A DNA stretch of 10,347 nucleotides from an uncultured Flavobacteriales bacterium (GTDB lineage Bacteria > Bacteroidota > Bacteroidia > Flavobacteriales > BACL11): assembly GCA_913052655.1 (NCBI GenBank), contig CAJXFN010000046.1, forward strand, positions 1 through 10,347. The letters are read 5' to 3'. Below are positions 1 to 5,038 of the stretch, in pieces; position 1 is the first letter of the stretch, and every line of letters starts with the position of its first letter. A program made the translations under genes and the position numbers. Under the pieces are notes generated by a model. That model searched no databases, had not been told where the DNA came from, and saw only the letters and a list, made by a program, of their open reading frames with translations.

Positions 1-1
1 T

Positions 2-223
2 ATTTTACTTAAAACTGAATTTGGAGATGTATATTTCTTTGAGTATAAGAATAATGTTATGTATTCTTATTCAACAAATGATGATTATAATAACATACTA
101 ATAAATATGAAGGCAAAAAATAGAAGAGCAGATGAAGACAAAGGAAAGCCTCCTTATCGATATGTTTATTGCTCTGAAGATAGGATGGAGCAATTCGAAA
201 AAGAGATGCGTAATAGAGATTAA
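2..223 (+). CDS. C-terminal part of an unidentified protein (5' end outside the window)
   Basis: An open frame enters from the left edge and runs for 73 codons to a TAA at 221-223. The visible part is polar and charged, with many Asn, Asp, Lys, Tyr and Glu residues, and ends in '...EKEMRNRD'. It contains no membrane segment and no motif that I recognise, so I assign no function. It lies 24 nt upstream of plsY on the same strand with no terminator between, so co-transcription with plsY and clpS is likely. The codon composition and the clean frame through the edge support a real gene, but the missing N-terminus prevents family assignment. Confidence 0.6.
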   Translation: MLLKTEFGDVYFFEYKNNVMYSYSTNDDYNNILINMKAKNRRADEDKGKPPYRYVYCSEDRMEQFEKEMRNRD

Positions 224-247
224 TTGTTAAATTGGAAATTTTAATAA

Positions 248-901
248 ATGATTAACCCTGAACATATATTATTTTTATTATTAGCCTATCTTACGGGTTC
301 ATTTCCTTCAGCTGTGTGGGTTGGAAAAACATTCTATAATAAAGATGTTAGGGAGTATGGTAGTGGAAATGCGGGAGCGACTAATACATTTAGAGTGTTA
401 GGCAAAAGAGCTGGAATTCCAGTTTTATTAATGGATGTTTTTAAAGGATGGGTCTCAGTAAATTATATCATTTTTGTTTCAAATGGTTGCAATCCATTTA
501 CAGATGTAGTTTCAGCATCACAATTTGAGATTCAGTTAGCTTTTGGTATAGCGGCAGTTATTGGTCATTTGTTTCCAATTTATACAGGTTTCAGGGGAGG
601 GAAAGGTGTAGCGACATTGCTAGGACTGTTGATCGGCTTAAATCCGTTAGCTGCTATATCTTCAATAACAGTATTTGTTATTGTATTTTTTGTTAGTAAG
701 TATGTTTCATTAGGGTCTATTTTGGCATCTATGGCTTTTCCTTTAGTAGTGTTTTTTGTATTACAAGATAAGGATGTAAATTCATCTTTAGAAATCTTCT
801 CAATTTTTGTGCCAATTTTAACGTTAATAACTCATCAAAAAAATATTGAAAGATTGATTAGGGGAGAAGAAAATAAAGCTAATTTTGGTAAAAAGAAATA
901 A
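248..901 (+). CDS. plsY: Glycerol-3-phosphate acyltransferase PlsY
   Basis: PlsY is an inner-membrane enzyme that transfers the acyl group from acyl-phosphate (made by PlsX) to sn-glycerol-3-phosphate, giving lysophosphatidic acid, the first committed step of phospholipid synthesis. The 217-residue length is normal. All three family motifs are visible: GSFPSAVWVGK (17-27); GSGNAGATNTFRVLGKRAG (38-56), the glycine-rich substrate loop; and GHLFPIYTGFRGGKGVAT (106-123), whose GGKG contacts phosphate. A 'DVFKG' follows motif 2, and the typical tail 'HQKNIERLIRGEENK' lies at 196-210. Hydrophobic stretches around 5-22, 55-75, 95-115, 125-150 and 155-195 fit a polytopic protein. ATG 248 places the first helix correctly and no alternative is needed. 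No clear Shine-Dalgarno precedes it, as is usual in Bacteroidota. The stop is 3 nt before clpS, implying one transcript. Identification is secure. Confidence 0.97.
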   Translation: MINPEHILFLLLAYLTGSFPSAVWVGKTFYNKDVREYGSGNAGATNTFRVLGKRAGIPVLLMDVFKGWVSVNYIIFVSNGCNPFTDVVSASQFEIQLAFGIAAVIGHLFPIYTGFRGGKGVATLLGLLIGLNPLAAISSITVFVIVFFVSKYVSLGSILASMAFPLVVFFVLQDKDVNSSLEIFSIFVPILTLITHQKNIERLIRGEENKANFGKKK

Positions 902-904
902 ACT

Positions 905-1153
905 ATGGACTACACTAAAAAGACGGATGTTAGACAAAAATCTTTGATTTTACTAAATGACGATGTCAATGATTTTGATTATGTTATAGATTGTTTAGTA
1001 TTAGTATGTAGTCACACTCCTATTCAAGCAGAACAGTCAGTTGTAATTACACACTATAGAGGTAGATGTGTGATAAAAGAAGGTTCGTTTTTAGATTTAT
1101 TAAATCTTAAGAAAGATTTGACCTTATATGGTCTTGATTTAGAAATTAGATAA
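905..1153 (+). CDS. clpS: ClpS-family adaptor of the Clp protease (N-degron recognition)
   Basis: ClpS binds substrates with destabilising N-terminal residues and delivers them to ClpA or ClpC for degradation by ClpP in the cytoplasm. The 82-residue protein is essentially a bare ClpS core: 'LLNDDVNDFDYV' (16-27) matches the E. coli 'NDD..' segment, 'QAEQSVVITHYRGR' (41-54) carries the conserved pocket His (H50, equivalent to E. coli H66), and the ending 'LYGLDLEI' is the final strand. N18, D19 and D20 align with the residues that bind the substrate alpha-amino group. F24 occupies the place of the E. coli gatekeeper Met40, so hydrophobic side-chain selectivity may differ. The short N-terminal extension (1-12) would contact the Clp ATPase. 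It starts 3 nt after the plsY stop, so translation is probably coupled. The partner clpA/clpC and clpP are not in this window. Confidence 0.9.
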   Translation: MDYTKKTDVRQKSLILLNDDVNDFDYVIDCLVLVCSHTPIQAEQSVVITHYRGRCVIKEGSFLDLLNLKKDLTLYGLDLEIR

Positions 1154-1180
1154 GTAAAAATTCTTTAATATTGCTTTAAA

Positions 1181-1188
1181 TATATTTG
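1181..1188 (+). promoter_or_regulatory. Bacteroidota -7 promoter box (TATATTTG) for tRNA-Arg
   Basis: TATATTTG matches the TAnnTTTG -7 consensus of the Bacteroidota primary sigma factor exactly. It ends 10 nt before the first base of the tRNA, which suits an initiation site just upstream of the mature 5' end. No good TTG -33 box is present; TTC at 1161-1163, 17 nt upstream, is the nearest candidate. The tRNA therefore probably has its own promoter in addition to any read-through from plsY-clpS. Confidence 0.6.
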
Positions 1189-1198
1189 CTGAAATTTT

Positions 1199-1272
1199 GG
1201 CTCTGTAGCTTAACTGGATAGAGCACCTGACTACGGATCAGGAGGTTAGGGGTTCGAATCCCTTCAGAGTCA
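1199..1272 (+). tRNA. tRNA-Arg(ACG)
   Basis: A full 74-nt cloverleaf can be folded. The acceptor stem GGCTCTG pairs with CAGAGTC (one G-T pair, discriminator A at 1272). The D stem is GCTT/GAGC, the anticodon stem is CCTGA/TCAGG around the loop CTACGGA (1231-1237), the variable loop has 5 nt, and the T arm is AGGGG-TTCGAAT-CCCTT. The anticodon at 1233-1235 is ACG. Its A34 is normally deaminated to inosine by TadA, allowing it to read CGU, CGC and CGA. CCA is not encoded and must be added post-transcriptionally. A T-rich stretch follows (1275-1293), and the gene converges with the minus-strand operon ending at 1295. Confidence 0.97.
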
Positions 1273-1294
1273 CTATTTATTTTTTCATTTTAAT

Positions 1295-1459
1295 TTAATG
1301 TTGGTTTTTTGAAAAGACCATTGCAATTAATGTAACAGCAACTGCTATAAAACCTATTGAAACTAAAATATTAGCATAAGGATATGAATTGTGTTTTAAA
1401 AAGCCTCCAAAACATAATATTGCTATTGAAATTTGATTTAGTTTTTTCATTTTGTTCAT
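1295..1459 (-). CDS. Small two-helix membrane protein, GldL N-terminus-like
   Basis: This is the last gene of the minus-strand cluster. Read from the ATG at 1459 it gives 54 residues beginning MNKMKKLNQIS. It has two hydrophobic segments (about 7-21 and 30-50), separated by 'KHNSYPYANILVSIG', and ends in a short basic tail 'SKNQH'. The pattern of helix, Lys-x-x-(W/Y)PxANILL-x-IG and second helix resembles the membrane part of GldL and many short Bacteroidota proteins annotated as GldL-related. That is a recalled resemblance, not a demonstrated homology. The frame stays open up to an ATG at 1489, but that start would overlap the preceding lipoprotein gene by 14 nt and add a polar 'MIQCNGIKNV' before the helix, so I prefer 1459; 1450 is also possible. 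It probably sits in the inner membrane. Function unknown. Confidence 0.6.
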   Translation of the reverse strand: MNKMKKLNQISIAILCFGGFLKHNSYPYANILVSIGFIAVAVTLIAMVFSKNQH

Positions 1460-1475
1460 TACATTTTTTATACCA

Positions 1476-1961
1476 TTACATTGGATCATAACACGATAAG
1501 TACGTTACATCAATATATTCAAATTCACCACTGTAAATATTAAGTTTCCAGGCTTTAACAATTTCTGTGCATTCCCAATTTTCATAATCATAAATTACCA
1601 CAGCAACAATACCTTCATCCACTTTTCCATCTAAAGCCATATTCGTCATAAATGTTTGGTTTTCTTCTAAAATAATTATACGACTTCCAATAATCTCCCA
1701 AATAGGTTGCTGACCATTTCTTCCAATCATCTTTTTCGCTATTACTAAACGTTGGTTATCTTTTCGATAAAAAGTTATAGCTCGTTCCAAAGATTCTGAA
1801 TTTTCAACCAATTGACCACCATAATATTCCCATTTTTTCAACTTTTTATCTAGTTCACTGTTAGAATATGTGTAGCCAATAAGTTTGTCATACTTACTAT
1901 CTACAGGATTACAAGATAAAATCATAGTTACAGAAAGTAAAATAAATAGTAGTTTTTTCAT
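1476..1961 (-). CDS. Putative lipoprotein of unknown function
   Basis: The 161-residue protein starts with a classic lipoprotein signal: Lys2-Lys3, a hydrophobic core, then ILSC with the lipidated Cys at position 17. Processing by signal peptidase II and membrane anchoring are expected. The mature part has no membrane segment and looks like a mixed, mostly beta soluble domain. It contains a region rich in hydrophobic beta strands ('IWEIIGSRIIILEE', 'GIVAVVIYDYENWEC') and ends in 'SCYDPM'. I do not recognise a family. It lies 30 nt downstream of the MORN_2 gene on the same strand, consistent with a shared operon. Its first 14 codons are 35/42 identical at nucleotide level to those of that neighbour, which may reflect shared signal-peptide constraints or duplication of a leader. 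Confidence 0.8.
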   Translation of the reverse strand: MKKLLFILLSVTMILSCNPVDSKYDKLIGYTYSNSELDKKLKKWEYYGGQLVENSESLERAITFYRKDNQRLVIAKKMIGRNGQQPIWEIIGSRIIILEENQTFMTNMALDGKVDEGIVAVVIYDYENWECTEIVKAWKLNIYSGEFEYIDVTYLSCYDPM

Positions 1962-1991
1962 TTTAGTTTATTGTTTTAATCCTTTTTACAT

Positions 1992-2378
1992 TTAGTGTTT
2001 AATATCTATAGTTATATTTCCTTCTTTATCCCATTTTTTAGTGGATATCTTTATTCCATTATTATAAATACGTTCTTTTTTAAGTTGGCCATTATCATAC
2101 CATTCTTTATGACTCCCGTGTTCCACTCCATTTTTAAATTCACCTTCAATTTTTTCACCTCTTTGTTCACCATAAACAAATCCTGTATAAGCCTGACCAT
2201 CAAACAACCATATAATCTTACCGTTTTCGCCTTGCTCCATAGTGAGCCTTTCAGCCTGCATCATTTCCATCATATTAATTCGTGGTAAATTATTTTCTTT
2301 TTTTTCATATATAGTATCAACTATTTGCCCAAACCCAATCAAAGGCACACATAGTAAAATCAATAGTAATTTTTTCAT
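1992..2378 (-). CDS. Exported MORN_2-repeat protein (YwqK-like)
   Basis: The 128-residue protein has an N-terminal signal peptide (MKKLLLILLCVPLIGFG, cleavage before or after Q18), a polar Met-rich segment (35-47), and then a C-terminal half of short repeats. These follow the MORN_2 pattern of the YwqK family: 'DGQAYTGFVYGEQRGEKIEG', 'FKNGVEHGSHKEWYDNGQLK', and 'IYNNGIKISTKKWDKEGN'. The repeats form a beta-hairpin ladder; database labels such as 'YwqK family antitoxin' are not supported by any toxin here. Because it is exported, a role at the cell surface or in the periplasm is more plausible. The ATG overlaps the TAA of the upstream SPFH gene as TAATG, so its translation probably depends on termination of that gene. 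The molecular partner is unknown. Confidence 0.8.
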   Translation of the reverse strand: MKKLLLILLCVPLIGFGQIVDTIYEKKENNLPRINMMEMMQAERLTMEQGENGKIIWLFDGQAYTGFVYGEQRGEKIEGEFKNGVEHGSHKEWYDNGQLKKERIYNNGIKISTKKWDKEGNITIDIKH

Positions 2379-3142
2379 TATGGAAGAGTTACATCTCTAA
2401 TATATATTGCTGGTATGTTAATGTTCTTACTAATTAGAATTTCACTTGTCTTTAAATATATTTCAAATTCAACTTCTGTTCTAATAGTATTATATATTTC
2501 TTCTGCAAAATAATTAACAATCACCTCTCTAGTTACCGATCTTACAGTGGGCTTTATTATTTCCTCCAAATAATTCTCTCCTATATTTTTGTGAAAATCA
2601 CCTATTTTATCAGATATAGGGTGGTGTATAATAGATAAATCTATTTTTATAGAAAGTCCAGTCTTATCTAGTACTTCCATTGTTTCATATGTCTCTGTTT
2701 CTTTCACATCATATACTATCATATCTTTCCAGGGAGCAATTGTATGTATACCCGGATTAAATATCTTAACTTCTCCATATTTCGTTTCTATTACACCTTT
2801 TTGTCCAGGTTCTATCACAAATGTAAGTTCAGAAATGAAAGAAGCTAATATATTGGTTGATAATGTTAATATTACAGACAAATATAACGATACCCACTTA
2901 AATTTAATACTAAACAGAACAGATAAAACCTTATCTTTTGAGAAGAAATATGAAATACCTGTAATTATAGTAGTTATAATTATAGATAAAAAAAGCACTA
3001 AAAAAAAGGATCTTATAAAAACATTAGATATTTCAGAATTAAAATTAATAAAAAAGCTTACAACTGCATATGAAACACAAACAAGAAAAGAAAATAAATA
3101 ATTTCTTTTAATTAGTTTTTTATCAGATATTATATCACTCAT
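2378..3142 (-). CDS. SPFH/Band 7 (prohibitin-type) membrane protein lacking the coiled-coil tail
   Basis: SPFH proteins assemble into large membrane-associated cages or rings that organise proteases and membrane microdomains. Residues 105-254 are a clear prohibitin-like SPFH domain: 'FVIEPGQKGVIETKYGEV' (108-125), 'NPGIHTIAPWKD' (129-140), 'GLSIKIDLSI' (162-171), 'IGENYLEEIIKPTVRSVTRE' (187-206) and 'IRDVTLP' (248-254). Two features are odd. The N-terminus holds about three hydrophobic segments (roughly 15-33, 42-66 and 82-103) instead of the single anchor usual for prohibitins. The protein also ends at 'RDVTLP', exactly where relatives continue into a long alpha-helical coiled coil. The stop shares one base with the next gene's start (TAATG). 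A promoter lies just upstream at 3165-3197. I see no frameshift that would restore the missing tail. Confidence 0.85.
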   Translation of the reverse strand: MSDIISDKKLIKRNYLFSFLVCVSYAVVSFFINFNSEISNVFIRSFFLVLFLSIIITTIITGISYFFSKDKVLSVLFSIKFKWVSLYLSVILTLSTNILASFISELTFVIEPGQKGVIETKYGEVKIFNPGIHTIAPWKDMIVYDVKETETYETMEVLDKTGLSIKIDLSIIHHPISDKIGDFHKNIGENYLEEIIKPTVRSVTREVIVNYFAEEIYNTIRTEVEFEIYLKTSEILISKNINIPAIYIRDVTLP

Positions 3143-3164
3143 AATTCTAAGTTTTTAGTTTGAA

Positions 3165-3197
3165 CAAATGTAATCATATTCAACGTTTTTATCCAAA
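3165..3197 (-). promoter_or_regulatory. Bacteroidota-type promoter of the SPFH operon
   Basis: Read on the minus strand, TACATTTG (3172 to 3165) fits the TAnnTTTG -7 element. TTTG (3197 to 3194) lies 21 nt upstream, within the spacing reported for Bacteroidota -33/-7 pairs. Initiation would fall about 15-20 nt before the ATG at 3142. This is the best two-part promoter in the window and would drive the four minus-strand genes down to 1295. Confidence 0.65.
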
Positions 3198-3291
3198 TAT
3201 TTAGTTGCGTAATAGTTAGCCACTTTTTGATTAATTTAACTTTATTAATCTTTATCTTAATTATAATTTTTGAGTCTTTTTTATGTGTGTT

Positions 3292-3318
3292 AATCACATT
3301 TAAATTTTAGGTGTGATT
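3292..3318. repeat. Inverted repeat AATCACA-N13-TGTGATT
   Basis: AATCACA (3292-3298) and TGTGATT (3312-3318) are perfect 7-nt complements separated by 13 AT-rich bases. A further TGTG lies just to the left in 'ATGTGTGTTAATCACAT' (3283-3299), which is itself a 5-bp inverted repeat. The TGTGA half-site resembles those bound by CRP/FNR-family regulators, but the spacing is not their canonical 6 bp. It could be an operator for either divergent unit or chance in AT-rich DNA. Confidence 0.3.
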
Positions 3319-3344
3319 CTCCTCAAGTTCACTATTTTATTTCA

Positions 3345-3419
3345 TTAAATAGAAAATACTATAATAGCGATTGAAATTACTATGATTTCAGCAATATATT
3401 CAGATAATTTAAATTTCAT
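3345..3419 (-). CDS. Possible 24-residue single-helix membrane peptide
   Basis: An ATG at 3419 opens a 24-codon frame ending in TAA at 3345. The peptide starts MKFKLSEYIAEI and continues as an unbroken hydrophobic run of Ile, Val, Ala and Phe to the end, so it would be a single membrane helix with a basic N-terminus. The bases before the ATG are A-rich ('atataaa'), as is common at Bacteroidota starts. The 'I(A/G)EII(L/V)V-I-I-(G/A)I' flavour recalls the helix near the N-terminus of DUF6090-type proteins, but at this length that is only an impression. No promoter box is visible upstream. Short hydrophobic frames are common by chance in such AT-rich DNA, so this is tentative. Confidence 0.25.
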   Translation of the reverse strand: MKFKLSEYIAEIIVISIAIIVFSI

Positions 3420-3564
3420 TTTATATTAATTTATAATTTCTTATTGTAAATATATATATAAAATACTTTTTTTGATTTGTAGTCTTATAAAGAAATTAAG
3501 AATAACTTGTTAGTAAACAACATAAAGTAGATATAATCTATCATGAAATGGAACGTTTTAATGT

Positions 3565-3572
3565 TAAATTTG
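3565..3572 (+). promoter_or_regulatory. -7 promoter box (TAAATTTG) for the phosphatase-like/OmpA gene
   Basis: TAAATTTG fits TAnnTTTG and ends 23 nt before the ATG at 3596, nearly the same distance as the boxes before 8210 and 8631. There is no TTG at the expected -33 position. If it is the true promoter, initiation falls near 3578-3580, so the upstream in-frame ATG at 3548 would not be transcribed; this supports 3596 as the start. Confidence 0.45.
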
Positions 3573-3595
3573 TATTAATCAAAAAATCTTCTATT

Positions 3596-5038
3596 ATGAT
3601 CAAAAAAATATTTTTTCTATCAGTTATTTTCATTCCATTTATTAGTTATTCTCAATCAGATACTAATTCGCATTTGTTTTTAAAATACAATAAATATAAA
3701 GAAATGTATAAAGTAGAATGTGTTGAAGAAAAAATTACTGATAACAGAGGAAATGGATTTGAAGAATTGTATGGAACAAGAAATTTTAGAGTGATTTTAC
3801 ATGGAGTAGCATATCGAGGAGGAGGGAATAATTATTACCATAGGTCAAATAAAAGATCAAACAAAAATCCATTACCTATGGATGGATTAAATAATTTATT
3901 AGAAAATGGTTTCTCGACATCAGTATATTTATATAATGTTAATTTCCAAACAGCCCCGAGTTTTCTTACTAATCAACAAAATAAAGATACATTAAAATAT
4001 TTTCAATTAGGAGGAAATAATTCATCTGAATTAGATAGTATTTTGATGTTTACATATAATTCTATTGTAAATAAAGAAATTGGTCCTGTATATTTACATT
4101 GTTGGAATGGTTGGCACCAATCTGGTTTTGTTTCAGCAGTTTTATTAAAACAATTTTGTGGATTTTCTACAGAAACAGCTCTACATTATTGGGAAGATTG
4201 TGCAGACAATTGGACAAGAGGATATGATAGAATACGAAATGCAATAAGAGATTTTGAACCTTTAGAAAAATATTCAATCTCTAAAGAAATAAGTGAAGCG
4301 ATTTGTCCATGTTATGAAGATGAAAGAGCAAATGATGTTCTTAAGGTTCAAAACAATAATGATGAATTAAAATCATTAAAGATAACTGTATTATTCCCTT
4401 CAAATGTTTCAGATTTGCCTCCCTCGGTATCTACTTTTTTAGATGAATATGCTGCAATGTTAATAGAGAATAACTATTTGAATATTGAGATTGCAGGTCA
4501 CACAGATTCAAAGGGAACTAAGGAACATAATTTACAACTTTCAGAAAATAGAGCTAAGAATGTAATGGATTATTTAATATTGCAAGGAGTTGGAGCTGAT
4601 CAATTAAGTTTTAAGGGTTATGGTGAAGAATTTCCAATAAACGAATGTGAAGATGGTGTATCTTGTTCGCAAGCAAAACACGCTGAAAATAGAAGAATAG
4701 AATTCAATATCAAAAATATTCTATTTCAGATAAACTTCCAAAAGAATAGTTCTATAATTAGCTCTGCAGACAAAAAGATACTAAATGATATTTTATTAAT
4801 TTTAAAATCAGAAGAAAATTTGAAGGTAGAAATTGGAGGCCATGCAGATAAGGGTACAGGAGATGACTTTCTTAATGATAATATTTCAACTTTAAGAGCG
4901 GAACGAGTTTATAATTATTTGAAAGAAAATGGTCTTGATATGACTAATATTACATATGTTGGGTATGGTTCTAGAAAAGAGAAGTATGGAGATTATAGAG
5001 ATAGAAGAATTGAGTTTAAGATAATGAATAATGAATAA
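3596..5038 (+). CDS. Exported phosphatase-like domain fused to two OmpA domains
   Basis: Read from ATG 3596 the protein has 480 residues. Signal peptide: 1-19 (MIKKIFFLSV...FISYS, cleavage before Q20). Residues about 58-225 look like a tyrosine/dual-specificity phosphatase domain: 'FRVILHGVAYRGGG' (64-77) is the entry strand and 'GPVYLHCWNGWHQSG' (163-177) is the P-loop. Cys169 is present, but Gln175 stands where HCx5R requires Arg, so catalysis may be lost or altered. Two OmpA domains follow. The first (about 261-372) has 'EIAGHTDSKGTKEHNLQLSE', with D304 and R319 at the positions that bind diaminopimelate in peptidoglycan, and ends in 'NRRIEF'. The second (about 375-477) has 'GGHADKGTGDD' (D418, R434) and 'DRRIEF'. 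The protein is therefore expected to be periplasmic and held on the cell wall. An ATG 16 codons upstream (3548) would bury the signal peptide. Its last 8 nt overlap the CotH gene. Confidence 0.85.
   Translation: MIKKIFFLSVIFIPFISYSQSDTNSHLFLKYNKYKEMYKVECVEEKITDNRGNGFEELYGTRNFRVILHGVAYRGGGNNYYHRSNKRSNKNPLPMDGLNNLLENGFSTSVYLYNVNFQTAPSFLTNQQNKDTLKYFQLGGNNSSELDSILMFTYNSIVNKEIGPVYLHCWNGWHQSGFVSAVLLKQFCGFSTETALHYWEDCADNWTRGYDRIRNAIRDFEPLEKYSISKEISEAICPCYEDERANDVLKVQNNNDELKSLKITVLFPSNVSDLPPSVSTFLDEYAAMLIENNYLNIEIAGHTDSKGTKEHNLQLSENRAKNVMDYLILQGVGADQLSFKGYGEEFPINECEDGVSCSQAKHAENRRIEFNIKNILFQINFQKNSSIISSADKKILNDILLILKSEENLKVEIGGHADKGTGDDFLNDNISTLRAERVYNYLKENGLDMTNITYVGYGSRKEKYGDYRDRRIEFKIMNNE

Larger units (their letters stand above)
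3143..3595. other. Long divergent AT-rich intergenic region
   Basis: About 450 nt separate the divergent starts at 3142 and 3596. The stretch holds the minus-strand promoter (3165-3197), an inverted repeat with TGTGATT half-sites (3292-3318), a possible 24-codon minus-strand peptide (3345-3419), an alternating AT tract (about 3449-3463), and the plus-strand -7 box at 3565-3572. I find no longer coding frame that has an ATG start and protein-like composition, and no terminator hairpin or RNA gene. Its length is notable beside the 0-100 nt gaps elsewhere in the window. Confidence 0.6.

Noticed and set aside
1460..1489. Upstream start for the small two-helix membrane protein
   Set aside because: It would overlap the lipoprotein gene and add a polar, Cys-containing extension before the first helix; ATG 1459 or 1450 fits better.
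1995..2288. Plus-strand 97-codon hydrophobic frame
   Set aside because: It is antisense to the MORN_2 gene. Its Phe/Ile-rich content is what Lys/Asn codons give on the reverse strand.
1992..2378. Toxin-antitoxin system (YwqK-like repeats are often labelled 'antitoxin')
   Set aside because: The protein has a signal peptide, and neither neighbour resembles a toxin; the label comes from database naming.
2378..2380. Frameshift that removes the SPFH coiled coil
   Set aside because: The sequence after the stop is a complete separate gene with its own signal peptide, so no displaced coiled-coil frame is present.
2835..3101. Plus-strand 88-codon frame
   Set aside because: It lies antisense within the SPFH gene, which has clear family motifs on the other strand.
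3139..3297. A 52-codon minus-strand frame beginning at GTG 3297 and ending in an ATGA overlap with the SPFH start
   Set aside because: It has no ATG near its start, an extreme Ile/Lys composition typical of translated AT-rich spacer, and it contains the predicted SPFH promoter. The ATGA overlap is probably coincidence.
3283..3299. CRP-type operator (TGTG...CACA)
   Set aside because: The half-site spacing does not match TGTGA-N6-TCACA, and such words are frequent in this AT-rich spacer. It is kept only as a low-confidence inverted repeat.
3449..3463. Alternating AT tract as an origin or recombination site
   Set aside because: It is short, lies in generally AT-rich DNA, and has no DnaA boxes or iterons nearby.
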